From Hetaerina americana (Eukaryota; Arthropoda; Insecta; Odonata; Calopterygidae), in assembly GCA_022747635.1 (NCBI GenBank), contig JAKTNV010000003.1:50883475-50947474 (forward strand): DNA of 64,000 nucleotides, given 5' to 3'. Below the pieces are notes generated by a model. The model ran no database searches. It saw nothing but the letters and a program-made list of their open reading frames with translations, and had not been told where the DNA came from. Positions 24,661 to 36,130 of this stretch are shown here, one piece after another (position 1 is the first letter of the stretch; the number at the start of each line of letters is the position of its first letter). Made by a program: the position numbers and the translations under genes.

Positions 24661-26484
24661 GGAGTGACGTAGTTTTTGTTGATTTGGGTACCGGGTTCGT
24701 ATTATTTTATTCCTTACTTTGTTTCAATCCTTCGAGGCAGTCATCCGTTGCTCGAAATGTTGAGTGGGCGAAGTGATTCGGGCACCTGAGGGACGATCTC
24801 AACGCGGGATACGAGAGATCGGGACGGGCAGGGAAAGAAATGCAATTAGCCGCTCAACATCACGACTCTTGAATTTATGAATGCGTGCTAATGCAAGTGG
24901 CGAGAAACTCGTTAACGGTGAAATGTCAAAGAAAAACACGTCTCTGGATCGTTAATTGGTGTGGAAATTTTTAGACCTCGCGCAATCTAAGGCAATGATT
25001 AAAAACGGTGAGGAAGTAAGGGGTTTTTGGCAGCTTTATGGTTTGAAAAGAGAGATTGAGCTTGATTTTCAAAATGTATCTCTGAAAATGAGAACAGTTT
25101 TCTTACTTTGGTGGTGAAATGCAATGTTGTAGGTTTACATATGCAGTACCAATGAAAATACCTCAGCTTGGAAAGTGGTCTGTTCAGTTAACTTATCACG
25201 TTTTAGCTGTCTAATATTCTTTTATTCTCCTTCTCGTTAATCAGTTAAACTGTTTGGGTTATAGCTAGTAGACGGGAGCCTACTTTAATATCAGACATAA
25301 ATTGAACTAGAGTTTTTTATAAAAAAATGGGGACTCTCTTTGTAAAAAAATGTGGCAGTAGAAACGAAAAGAGTTTTGTTTTACGATCATATTCCTTTTA
25401 ATTGATTAGAGGGGGAAAAATAGCGTCGGAATCGCGATAAATTATTTTATGGCATGATTTTTAAGCAGTATTTTCTTCTTTGAGGTGCCTGTGTATAATC
25501 AATCCTCTTCGGTTTGAATGATGTTTCCGTAAGGGTAGCCTTTGATGGAAACGAGGAAAAAAAATTGGAAACAATGACGCAAGTAAAACTTACGTGCCAA
25601 GTCGTAAAAGTTGAGAACAGCGTTAATTGGTCCATTTAGATGTTAATCAGTTCGTTTTCCCCCTGCTGAACCTAGGAGAGGAGCAGTGAAAAATAATTCA
25701 CCGGTGATGAATTCTCGGGCATTCTATTTCGAACGAGTTAGGTATCTTCTCATCTTTTTTTTTGCCCCTCTAAAAAATAAACGTGATTTTAAGTATTGAA
25801 AGGACGGAATATTTAACCCCATCAAAGACTCCCTCTCGACCGCTGATTTCATTAGGCCAGCTTCAAGAAACCTCCATGGAGACTCTTGAAAGAGTAAGTC
25901 CCTTTCTACATTTATTATTCTACAAGTCCAAAGTGGAGGAATAAAAATATCTCCCCTTGGCTACGCGACACAAAGGAAGGCTGGAAGAGATCTTGACGCT
26001 GATCTCGATAAATATTTCCGCGGATATCCATTCATTATTTCTCCGCTTAATTTCTTTAAACCGCGCATGCATAATAAACCAGCTCTAAATGCTCTTAAAA
26101 GTTAATCAATCATGCAAAAGGAGTGACGGTAAAATTTATTCCTATCTGAAAATGGCGGGAGCAATAAAGATGGATATGTGGCAAAATTTCACAGATAAAA
26201 CCTAATACCTCAATTTATGCTCGATTATCAATTTGAAAGTCATGAACGCGATTAATTGTACGCATTTTGGCCTCATTATTCGGGAAGAGCGTTTTAAAAT
26301 CGGCCGCGAGCGGGTCCCTCCTCAAAAAGGAGACGCACCGAGTGGATTTCACACAATATTAAACCTTGCTCCCGAACAAATCGTAATGTTTTTCCCTCTT
26401 CTGCGGCACTGCCGTCAAACTGGTCTCGGGTTTTTTTTATTGTTCGGTGCACATTAAAGAATAAAAGAAATAGTATAATTGAGT
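24661..26484. other. AT-rich non-coding stretch with homeodomain-type motifs
   Basis: No exon is recognised. The segment at 26040-26290 has several TAAT/ATTA cores and unbiased composition, which could be enhancer-like, but this is weak evidence. Confidence 0.35.
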
Positions 26485-27590
26485 GGAATGCGGGGGGGAG
26501 GAAAGGGGGAGATAAGTGAAAAATTATCTGCTTGCCTCGTCTGTTTCGATATCCGAGCGCCTCTCCATTTCGCAATTCCCCCTCCCCTCTGCGCTCCCCT
26601 CGTCAAAATGAGGAAAGAATAGGGCGGACACTGAGCGGGGGGATGAGAGCTTTTGAGGAGGGAGCGAAGGAAGGGAGAGGGAGAATCGAGAGAGAAGGCG
26701 GCGGTGCGGGGAGGTTAGGGAGGTGGGGAATTGGGGAAAGGATCCCTGATAACCCGAGTTGAGACTGGGTTAAAAATGGTCGGGTCCCTTCCACTTCACC
26801 TCCCCCTCACTTTTATTGGTTTAAAAAAAATAAAGGAGGAAGGCTTTTTTTCCTCTCCTTCGGTGAGGCGGAGTGACATGCATTGAAGCCCGTCAATTAA
26901 CGAGGCCGCCAACGGAGTCGGGGGTTTTATTTTTTAATGGCCTCGTCTTTCCCACTCTCTCTTTCCCGCTCTTCACCTTTTCCCTCCCCCATTCCCCGGC
27001 ATCTCTCAAACTAGGGGACTCCGGTGTTTGTACGCAAAAACGGACTTCTCCTCCTCTCCCCTCTCGCCGTATCATCCTACTACCCTCCTCAACCTCTCCC
27101 TTTCCACCTCGTTCTCAATTCTCCTCACTGTCGTCACATGCCCCGTTCGTCCCTAAGTCCCCTCGTCGCTCCTTTCCGAGTTTTTTTAAATTTTATTTTC
27201 TGTCGGTCCCCTGGAAGTGTGAAGCGGGAAACTCTTCCTCTTTCCCTCTCTCGTCGTTGGTTCCACGTCGTCTTCCCCGTCCATGTCGGCCTCCTCTCTT
27301 CCCTTCTTCTCTCCGGTTGCCATCAGCCCCGTGTTGCGAGTGGTAATTATTCTCTGCCGCCGTTCCCCCTCCACTTTTCCCACCCTCCCGCCTACTCGAT
27401 ACAACTCGAGGCTCCCACCCGCGTCGCTCCCGAACCTCCGACTGCGACCTCAGTCTTGCACCCCTGGGAGAGGTCCACGTGCGAGGTCCTCACCCGCTAG
27501 TTGGAGGACCGCGAGCCTAAGTTCCACCCCACCGAAGTGCCAGCGCTGGTGGCGCTCTCGAGTCGATAATCAAATGGATGATCTACTTTG
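26485..27590. other. Large strand-switching G/A to C/T island
   Basis: The + strand is purine-rich at about 26490-26740 and becomes strongly pyrimidine-rich from about 26930 to 27480. Overlapping 150-codon + frames are Ser/Pro/Leu-rich and change character with phase, as expected for a biased tract rather than a protein gene. Confidence 0.5.
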
Positions 27591-28230
27591 AACTATCTTA
27601 ATTGTTACTGGGCACTCAATTGACGTCAAATTTCAGGATCAAAACGCCGAATATTTCCAATATCAGAAGTATAATTTGTGTTTTTGAACGTTTGCTCCCA
27701 GTTTTAACATTTTTTGGTATCGTAACTTTGATTGGCTGACTTACACGCAAGTTTTTCAAAATTTGGGTGAAATCGTTTTCCCTCCGTTTTGCCTGCTGCC
27801 TTATAGTCATGTTATCGAAAGTATGCCATTATAAACATAAGATGCTGGAAAATGTACCTTACTGAGGCATAGAATTCCTTCATAAATAATTACGGAAAAA
27901 TAATTCTAATCAATTAAATAAACCTTTTTCTTCAGTTTAGTTATACTCCACTCATTTTGGGTATAAAATTGACCGGGTAATTCGATTAATAGAATTTCTC
28001 TACTTCTTCTTTATCTTCTCTATTTGTTTTATCAGTAAATCTCTGAAATGAGGGTCGTAAACTAAATCAATTTTAAGATTTTAATGGTCGCCTCATCTTC
28101 AAATGGAAAATGTTTTCACCATTTCGATTCAGAAAGACACATAATGATTGTCCAAGGTTTGGTCTCATCTCCGAATGAATTCAGTGGCCAAGAATTTGCC
28201 ACGCGCCTTATGGTTGCTCTATGATATCCT
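27591..28230. other. AT-rich non-coding stretch
   Basis: Nothing recognisable is seen. Confidence 0.45.
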
Positions 28231-29030
28231 CGGTTTCATGGCTTAATTGCTCCCCTGAATTTTCGCTTACAAACATAGTTTCCCTTTTCCTTGAGGACTT
28301 GCCCTCTTTCCCTCTCCATTTTCCTCGAAATCCTTGGGCTGTTTACTTCTTCTCGCCGCATCACCAGCGACACTCTCACTCGCCCTTCACGTACTTCACG
28401 AAATTAAATGATTCAAAGAAGACTCGGAACAATTCATCTCCACTCTCGTTTTCCCTCTCTCTCTCTTACGAATTCTTCGCAGCCTTAACAACTTCCAGTC
28501 GTAAGTCTCCTTATCCCTCCGCCCTCCTCACCCGACCAACTCAGGCCCTCTTTCGGCATCCTCCCTTTACTCCACCCACCTCGTCTCCACGTTCTCGTCA
28601 CCCACTCTAATCTAACAACTCATCCGGCCACCCTGCCCTCCCCACTCCTCAACAACCCTTCTTCCCCTCCACCTACCTCCCCCTTTTAACAGACACCCTA
28701 CTTGACCTTCTGCTTTGAGAATTTATCGCTGCCAGCGAGGCTGGCGCAACCGTCGTTCCGACGTCACCACCGACGTCGAAGTCTCCGGCGGGAGGAAGGA
28801 GGGTCCAGTGCGGAGAGGGTGCCGGGGGAGGAAGGCAGCAGCCTACGGGTCCATCTCCTTCTCCCTCCCCCTGGCTCTCTCCTCAACAGCCAAGTCCCTC
28901 CTTTCAGCCTCCCTCAGCCGTCCCCCATTCCACCGAAGCATCGCACATGCAATTGATGGCTTCGGGTGGACCGTGAACACGGGCTCTTTCGGGCTCCCGA
29001 AAGCGCCACCCATCCTTTGCGAGGTTTCCT
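28231..29030. other. C/T-rich island
   Basis: The + strand is mostly pyrimidine with a short CpG- and purine-rich patch at about 28750-28830. The frames carry no domain. Confidence 0.45.
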
Positions 29031-29051
29031 GAATTTATGGTCACTCTTTAC

Positions 29052-29054
<3 letters not shown>

Positions 29055-29121
<67 letters not shown>
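29055..29121. repeat. (TA)n microsatellite
   Basis: About 67 bases of uninterrupted alternating T and A, directly followed by a CT-rich tract to about 29160. Confidence 0.95.
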
Positions 29122-29124
<3 letters not shown>

Positions 29125-32100
29125 TCTCCTTGTCCAAATCTCTCTCTCCCCCATCTCCCTTCTCCTTTTCTCCCACATGTGTGACGGGTAATGTGGTCAG
29201 AAGGCGGTAGGTGGGAGATGAACGAACGTTGCCATCCTCGGCTCCTTTTCTCTCGTGCTCCCATTATTTTCTTCCCTATTGAGCTCGTGGCTCGACGTTG
29301 ATGAAGGACCATCCCTTCTTCTGTTAGCCTCTTACACCTCTTTTCCCTAAATTTCCTCGCACCTGCTACTTAGTTGTTTCAATTTTAAGGTGCTACTTGG
29401 CTCTTCTTGTAAAAGTAACCCTTACTTACTTAAGTGTCAAATGAATACATTGTAGCTAGCAGGATTAGAATGGATTGCAACCCTTCGTTGGGAGATCATT
29501 ACTAAAGCAACGGGTCACCATAACACTATGGAAATTAACAGATATTGAAATGGTAATTCATTGCTAAGCAATGAGTAATGAAAGTAGAGTAGAGGCTAAT
29601 TTCCGTCCAGCCTTGCGCGGTAGAATTCCCTATGTGATTTATAATATAATTTTCTTCATTTTCTGGTTGCAGAAAATCTATTTCATATCAGCCGCACATA
29701 TTTTATCAAAAAGCTATTGAGACTCAATATTAGATGGATAGAAATGTCTTTCTCAAAAATTTTGAACGACATTCTGGAATGAGTGAACTTTTTAAATAAG
29801 CATTTGATTCCCTTGAAAAACTTCTCTTGAAGTTTTAATGCAAATAACAATGGAAATCATCGTCAAGTTCACACATTAGTCCAAGTGGCCAAGAAAGTTT
29901 TATCTTAAGTGTGCTTGGAGAAACGATTTGTGTTTTCCCATTTTTTAGGCGAGGAGAGTCCTTAAATGATTTGTTTCCAAGCTCCTCCTACAGCTACCTA
30001 ATACAACGTAGACGTAAATGATGATCACGTGTGAGTAGAAGGGTCAAATTATTCTCATCCATATGTATTGATTAATGGAAAACTTTTACAAACCAGAGTT
30101 ACAAAGTCACACGATCCGAGTTTCAGGGCATCAGAATCATTATCAGAAAGAAGGAAAGAAAATGAAGAGAGAGGAGAGGCTCCACTCGTATATCACTGCT
30201 TCAAGATTGAGGGAAAGGATTGGATAAAAGGAAGGAGCAAATAAGCAAGTTTAATTTATCCTAATCACTGTTTTTTATTCTGTAAAAAACAGAAGTCATT
30301 GGAAAACTTACAAAATTACTATTAATAGCCGGTTCTTAATGCCTTTGATAATACCGTAGGAAATGTATGATCTACCTATCAAAGTGTAAATAGCTACATC
30401 AGGCAATTAAATATGATAATTGTTAGTTTAAATTTTTAATTGCGGCCTTAGTTTAATGCCTCATAAGAAAGGAGCTTTTAAACTAAGAGGAGTTTGACAC
30501 CCACCAGAGGAATGGCACTTCAACTTCTGGCCTATTCTTCTAGCACTTGAGGAAACAGGTTGCGCATCCCAGCTTTGGAATTTCCCCATCGAAAGGTCAT
30601 AGATTAAAGAGTCGTCCCCAGAGGAACGAAAGCTCTCACCATCTTTCATCTGTTCCCGCTGCGAGAGAAGAGCTAATAGTCAGTCGTACGATGCGTCGGA
30701 GTGCACTCCAAAGATCACGATTTCTAAAACACCGGAGCCTCCTTCGTCAAATCGTTCCGATCTTCATAAGTGGGTTGACCGATTTTGTTCCCCAGGTTTT
30801 TCGCTACATCCCGAAGATTTCATCCTTGCTCCCATTCTCTCACCTCTTTTTTTATTGTTATTCATCGTAAAAGCATTTGCTTCGTGATTTTGACAATTGT
30901 GATGATTCCTGCCGAATTCGCCGCTTCTACCTTTTTTTTCATTCTAAAATCAGGATTCATTCTCGCGGAATTCTCAACACGTTCGGGATACTCTGCCAGG
31001 AAATTGCTCAAGTCTTTTATTTCATTTTATTGTACAAGTTAATGTCAAAACTCTAAATATTTAGGCGTTTCACGAGAGAGAATCGAAAGAATTTCAATTT
31101 ATGTCCCGTTCCAGGCCCTGAATGCGTTTTCAACCAACAAAATTCCATAAAATCCGGAAGGGAAAATAAAATCTTTTGATGGCTCTTCAACATATGGCAT
31201 CATCATTAACTTAACCCCCTCTTCTTCGAGGTGAAACCTTTCTTTGAGCTCACTCATGCAATTGATGTGCGTCTTCCGTGATATTATCTTCCTGAGGTGG
31301 TGGAATCTGTAAATAAGTTACTTTATTCGTATTACCTTCCCGACGTAACACGACACCCGACCCATGTCATATAAAAAAAATAAATTCAAAAGAATGGGAA
31401 TGTTTCGGAAAAATTGTCTGACAGGCTCCGGTAAAGGATTATTAAAAGATCGTTTAAGTGGCTATAAAAGTCTTTGGCAATGGCTGAATTGCTAAAGTCT
31501 TGAAACCACTGGCAATAAAGGCACTGCCATTCAAAATGTTGGTCCATGATGCATTTGATACACCTGACACCAAAGAGCCGCTTCTGGCCGGTCTGACATT
31601 TTGTAAGCATTCAGGAAAGCGACGTTCAGTAAATGTCACGTTCCATTTTTCGTACATGAGGAAACTTGGTAAATTCAATAGTTTAAGGTTCCTTAAAATA
31701 TAACTTTCCAGTCCTTCTAGTCTCTACGCCAGGGGATTTATCCAACAAATGTTTCTCTTTATTTCCCTCTTTGTTTGATTCAAACGGATTACATACTGAC
31801 CCCGGAAATGTAATAAAAATTCTTCAAATATGCTGGTCCTTGATCATCTTAAGTGCCTGGTAGTTTTTTTTATGTAAAGCCATGCCATCGCTTAAGAAAG
31901 AGATTGGCTATTATTAAAAACATCAGAGTATTTGGTACGACATTAGTGTAGCTGATCAATATATTTTGACGTCCCACAATTTTTCTTATTCGGCCCCATA
32001 CCTTGATTATCTTGTTATGCTTCAGATGTGGGCCACGGTCTGTCTCGTAGTCGACCATCCTCCAATAAACGTTAGACACAGATAATACAGGGCGATTTCT

Positions 32101-32145
32101 AAATCGTGATCGCAATATGTCTCAATAGTTTAATGCGCAGTCATC
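29122..32145. other. Mostly AT-rich non-coding stretch
   Basis: A CT-rich margin runs to about 29330, then AT-rich DNA. Overlapping short ORFs on both strands at 31386-31703 show no known domain. No RNA gene is recognised. Confidence 0.4.
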
Positions 32146-32350
32146 GGAGTCCCTTCAGGCCTTAGCGCCAATACTACCTCGTTCCCATCCCAGTCGCAAG
32201 TGCAATTTTCGCCCGCGTCCCCGATACCCCCCCCTCTTCCCTCTACACACCCTCCTCTCCCCCGGGGGCTACCACCCCTCCCGACGAATAGTCCATCTTG
32301 TCCCCCTTCTTCCCCCTCTATGAGGTCATAGGGTTGATTCCCGGAGTGGG
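32146..32350. other. C-rich island
   Basis: A short pyrimidine-rich, CpG-containing block. No gene is seen. Confidence 0.4.
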
Positions 32351-34014
32351 ACTTCGACTCTCGTGATTCATGCACGGCTATTCGTTAAAATGATTTCCAA
32401 ACAGGTTCCATATCTTTCACCCGCAAATCGACTCGCGGTCGTTTCACACGTCCCTCGCGGGAATGCACCAGTGGTACGTAAGCAATTCGTTCGGAGCTAC
32501 AAATTGTGAGAGCAGTGATATTTGATTTTGTAAATTGACAAATATAATTTCCATACCGGCTGCGACGAATAAAAACTCGTTCCACACGGGGTGAAACCGC
32601 TGCCGATCCAATTTCCTGTGACTTTTAATGCGTCCGCAACATTTTATCCCCTTTGAAGATTCGGGGAACTTGTCGGAGCCAATGTTACCCAGCAGCGTAT
32701 TTTATGTCATGGAATTCAATCGTCTTACGAAAAATTTCTCTTTCAATTGATTTTCACCCCAACTAAACTGCATTTTTGTTTTCCCTCGAAGTCTGATGAT
32801 GAAATATCAAATACCTTATTGGATCTAAAATAAGAAACTATAGTCGTGAAGGTAACTTTGTTTTTATTATGTTGACTGTAAAATTGATTGAAATCCTGCC
32901 AGATTCATTGAATAAAGCATTTAATTTACATGCGTTTGCTATGGATTCTTTTCAAATACTTCTATGAAGCTCCGAAAACATTCATTTTTTTCGTGTGTTG
33001 AAAACCTTATAGTAAAAGGGGACGCTAAGTAGGTTCTAGAGGTAACGCACCTATCGTATTACGTAATAAAATTTCTCACGTAATCACTCCAGCCAACTTT
33101 CCTCGATGAAGTGGATCCCAATTAGGTCTGCATGTCCGTTGCGTTAATCAGATTATTTTCTGATTTTCTAATCCTATTATGAGTGGCACTTCAGGTAATA
33201 AATCAAATCATGATGTTCGTGAGCGTTTAAGTTCCAGCGCTAACAAGAGAGGGTTGGGGAAGGGGACACCTTCGTGCTTCCATTTTTACGTTATCATCCG
33301 GGAGAGTGTGGGGCTCTTTCAGCCCCTACCTAAGGCAAATCACTCATCCTTTCGTGAATGAAGTACCTCCCAACCTAACCTAGGATCGTGAGAAACATCA
33401 TGTTATGTCTATCACCCGGGCACCAGGATCTCATTTTTCGTCTGCGTGTCCAACGAATTTCAATGTTATTGACTGTGTTGTTATTTAGGTCAGCAAAGAG
33501 TGAGTGATATTTTTGACATTCTCGGATTCATTATTTGAATAGAGGTTTTCATTCATTTCATAGATCGTTGATGGCCAGATTTCTTATTTTACATCCACAT
33601 ACTTTAATTCCACGAACCTTTTAAACCGATTCCTATCGGTCATCGCATCGCATTTATTTGATGTTCAACGAATAATAAATGGGCGTAATAAGGCTCTAAA
33701 AACTTAAAATATATCTTTTTGTGATGTCAATATTGTATTCATCTGTTAAACGAAATCAATATATGAAAACAACCAGAATATATAGCTTCTTACGCGGAAA
33801 ATAGAAATACCTTTGTTATCTAAATGTGATGTTCGCACAGTACGTATTTTCTGCTGTGAAGAATTTGTCGTTGATATAAATGAGATCTAAGTTGGAATTT
33901 AAAGTGAACTCATCTTTCTTTTTGCGAACAAAATTCCTTGTTGCGTTTGATTGCCACTAGTTAGCATGATGCCTTCATGTAATCCCATGTAGCTACTTTT
34001 ATTTATATTAAAAC
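32351..34014. other. Non-coding stretch upstream of the Penelope-like fragment
   Basis: Mixed sequence to about 32720, then AT-rich. No exon is recognised. Confidence 0.4.
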
Positions 34015-34092
34015 AAAGATGGAATAGAACTTTTCTACAGATGTTTATTCGTATGGCGCGTTTCCCGAATAACGGCATCATCAGGTAATAAG
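34015..34092 (-). mobile_element. Penelope-like terminal fragment with hammerhead-like core
   Basis: The complement of 34057-34085 reads CCTGATGATG, a hairpin-like GCCG-TTATT-CGG, then GAAACGCG. It contains both invariant hammerhead segments, CUGAUGA and GAAAC, in the right order and spacing. Downstream on the same strand the tail (AATAAA then ATCTGTAGAAAAGT) aligns with the tails of both arms of the fold-back at 16 kb (AATAAATCTGTGGAAAAG), so the two loci look like members of one repeat family. Stem I may form between TTATT before the core and AATAA after it. No intact NUH cleavage triplet is evident. Confidence 0.6.
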
Positions 34093-34620
34093 AAAGGCGG
34101 AACACGCTGGAACGCTTCGTACCAATATGTGTCTAATCTTCGTACGGATGAGTGGAAAAGTAGGTACTACTGCTTTTGCTCTAAAGTGGATGTCCAAAAA
34201 TTCCACGAAATAAAGTCCGAAGGATTTGAGTTTACCAGTCTCTTTCCTTACTATTCTTACACTACTATTAATGTCATGTATGCGAGGAATAAACCCCTCA
34301 GCTAAGTTAAAAATGCAAGATGAATGTTTGTCCTAACATTCTATGAAAAATAATAGAAAATTCTATTTTTTCCATTTGTAAATAATATTCGTATTTCCAT
34401 TAAATGTCTAAAGTTATGCTTTAAAGTTACTTTTTTTCTGAAATATATATTTTTAGGTAATTGCTAAATATAGAGTGTAGCACTTAATAAAAAGTTATAT
34501 TTGTATTTATTTCAATATATTATTCAGTGGCATCGTTTAATAATACTCTTTAATTTGCATAAAGACCTGAATGAAAACTTTCGTATTAAATAATTCGTTA
34601 TCATTCTCTTTTCTAAACAG
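34093..34620 (+). other. 3' end of an upstream twz intron
   Basis: AT-rich DNA ending in a pyrimidine-rich tract and TTCTAAACAG, a good splice acceptor directly before the BTB exon. Confidence 0.75.
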
Positions 34621-34826
34621 GTATCCGGAATCCAGACTTGCAAAGCTGTTCAATGGAAGCATTCCCATAGTCTTAGACAGTCTCAAACAGCACTACTTCA
34701 TCGATAGAGATGGCAGGATGTTCCGACACATACTAAACTTCATGAGGAACGCCCGATTGCTGGTTCCCGAAAACTTCGCAGACCTCGACCTACTGCTGGA
34801 AGAGGCGCGTTATTTCGAAATAGCAC
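34621..34826 (+). CDS. twz: KCTD1/15-family (tiwaz) BTB-domain exon
   Basis: Internal coding exon of 206 bases. It begins with the last base of a split codon and continues [43 protein letters not shown] and [12 protein letters not shown]. This is the middle and C-terminal part of the BTB/POZ (T1-like) tetramerisation domain, nearly identical in key blocks to vertebrate KCTD1 and KCTD15. The acceptor AG at 34619-34620 and the donor GTGAGT at 34827-34832 fit a coding exon. The domain's first segment (typically with an HIDVGG motif) must come from an earlier exon not found here. KCTD1/15 proteins form BTB-mediated oligomers and repress AP-2 transcription factors. Drosophila Tiwaz also works with TfAP-2. 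That role is taken from the family, not seen in this DNA. Orthology to twz rather than a paralog rests on the C-terminal exon. Confidence 0.93.
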
Positions 34827-35280
34827 GTGAGTATGCATTGGAAAATACACATTCACTGACTGAGTTCCCTATATTTCTCCTTCCATTTGTTTAATGATCA
34901 TTTGGTTTCTTGGTGACAGTGGTGTACCTTAATTTAACAACACTATCATTAAGTTTAGCCATTAGCAAACAAATTTGCAAAAAGTTTAAAGTTTCTGGCC
35001 TCTTATTTTCTTCTCTCAGTTTAGTCGTAACACAAACAAAGAAGCTCCTTAAACACTTAATTTAATTCGAAGTTATAGATGAATACCAAATCGTTCTAAA
35101 TAGTTATTATGTGAATTTTGATGAGAGAGCTAATTTTTTAAATATGCATGGATTCGCAATTTTTCTGTTTACTTCGTTGCCTTCCGTCTAGAAATCAGCC
35201 CATTCGATACATGTATACATATTTTAACCGCGTGGTAATAACAGTCGATTGATATTTTTACAAATGTAACCATAGTATTA

Positions 35281-35460
35281 GTTAATTAACATGTCGAAAT
35301 TGGCGCCAGCTGCTCTTGTTTAATTAAAATTGCCAATTAAATTAGCGCGCCACTGCGCTCCATCTCGTGTATTATAATTACTGCCTCGAATGCATCGGTG
35401 GATTTTCCCTTTCGAGGTCAACCTAGCAACGAGCTCCTTTTAATTTATTCCGATATTTTC
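35281..35460. promoter_or_regulatory. Candidate intronic enhancer rich in homeodomain sites
   Basis: This contains GTTAATTAAC, TTTAATTAAA and CCAATTAAATTAG, an E box (CAGCTG) and an NF-kB/Dorsal-like GGATTTTCCC in 180 bases of unbiased composition. It lies about 460 bases after the BTB exon. Motif clustering suggests an enhancer, with no direct proof. Confidence 0.25.
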
Positions 35461-35559
35461 GAGAAAGAGTGGGGTTGTTTTGAGAGGAGACTGGCGGAGT
35501 TTATAGATGGTAAAAAAAAGGTAGCGCCAAAGTAAAGAAAGTCTAGGGTGCACCGGAGT

Positions 35560-36130
35560 GAAATTAGCGCTCGGGAAACGTTCCCTCTGAGATACCCTCG
35601 GAGGTGGAAGTGGCGGTGGCGATCATTGCGTTAGTTTGCGACACGGCCACCGGAGGCGGTGTCCCGGAGGTCGGAGGGTCCTAGGAGAGCCTGAGAGAGA
35701 GAAGGATGGAGGGAGTGGGAAAGCGAGAGAGACGGACGAGGCTGACTATATATACTCGATTGGGGGCGCCAGGGGCGGTATAAGGGAAAGGATGGGGGCG
35801 AGAGGAAGGGAGGGTAGGATGGGGGGAGGGAAATAAAAGAGTCCTGGCGATGGATACCCTGGAGGCAACCTCATCACTGATGGGGGTCGTCCATTAGGTC
35901 GGTCCGAGCGAAAATGCCAAAGTGACGGCGGGCCCATTAGCGGGCGGAAAAATTTCGAGATTGGGACTCGCGGTAGACGGTGGGGGGTGGGGGAGACTGG
36001 GAGTGGGAGGTTGGACTGCGAGCAGGTATCGGAGTGGGGAGTGGACAGAGGACGTTGTTTGTTGGTTACATGAGAGGCAGTGGAAGGGGAGCAGCGAGGG
36101 GACGGTGATGGAACAGGGCAAAAAGGGGTG
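35560..36130. other. Purine-rich intronic island
   Basis: The + strand is G/A-rich with CpG. A TATATATA stretch at about 35747-35756 lies inside it. Open frames on both strands are low complexity. Confidence 0.45.

Noticed and set aside
27530..27565. CTCF-like TGGTGGCGC
   Set aside because: Only the right half of the motif fits. The CCANNAG part is absent.
28715..29032. Sequence with TDVEVSGG considered as the missing BTB start
   Set aside because: It does not match the HIDVGG motif and its surroundings, and no donor restores the frame into the BTB exon.
32085..32130. ACAGGGCGATTTC motif resembling a transposon end
   Set aside because: No partner repeat and no coding relic nearby.
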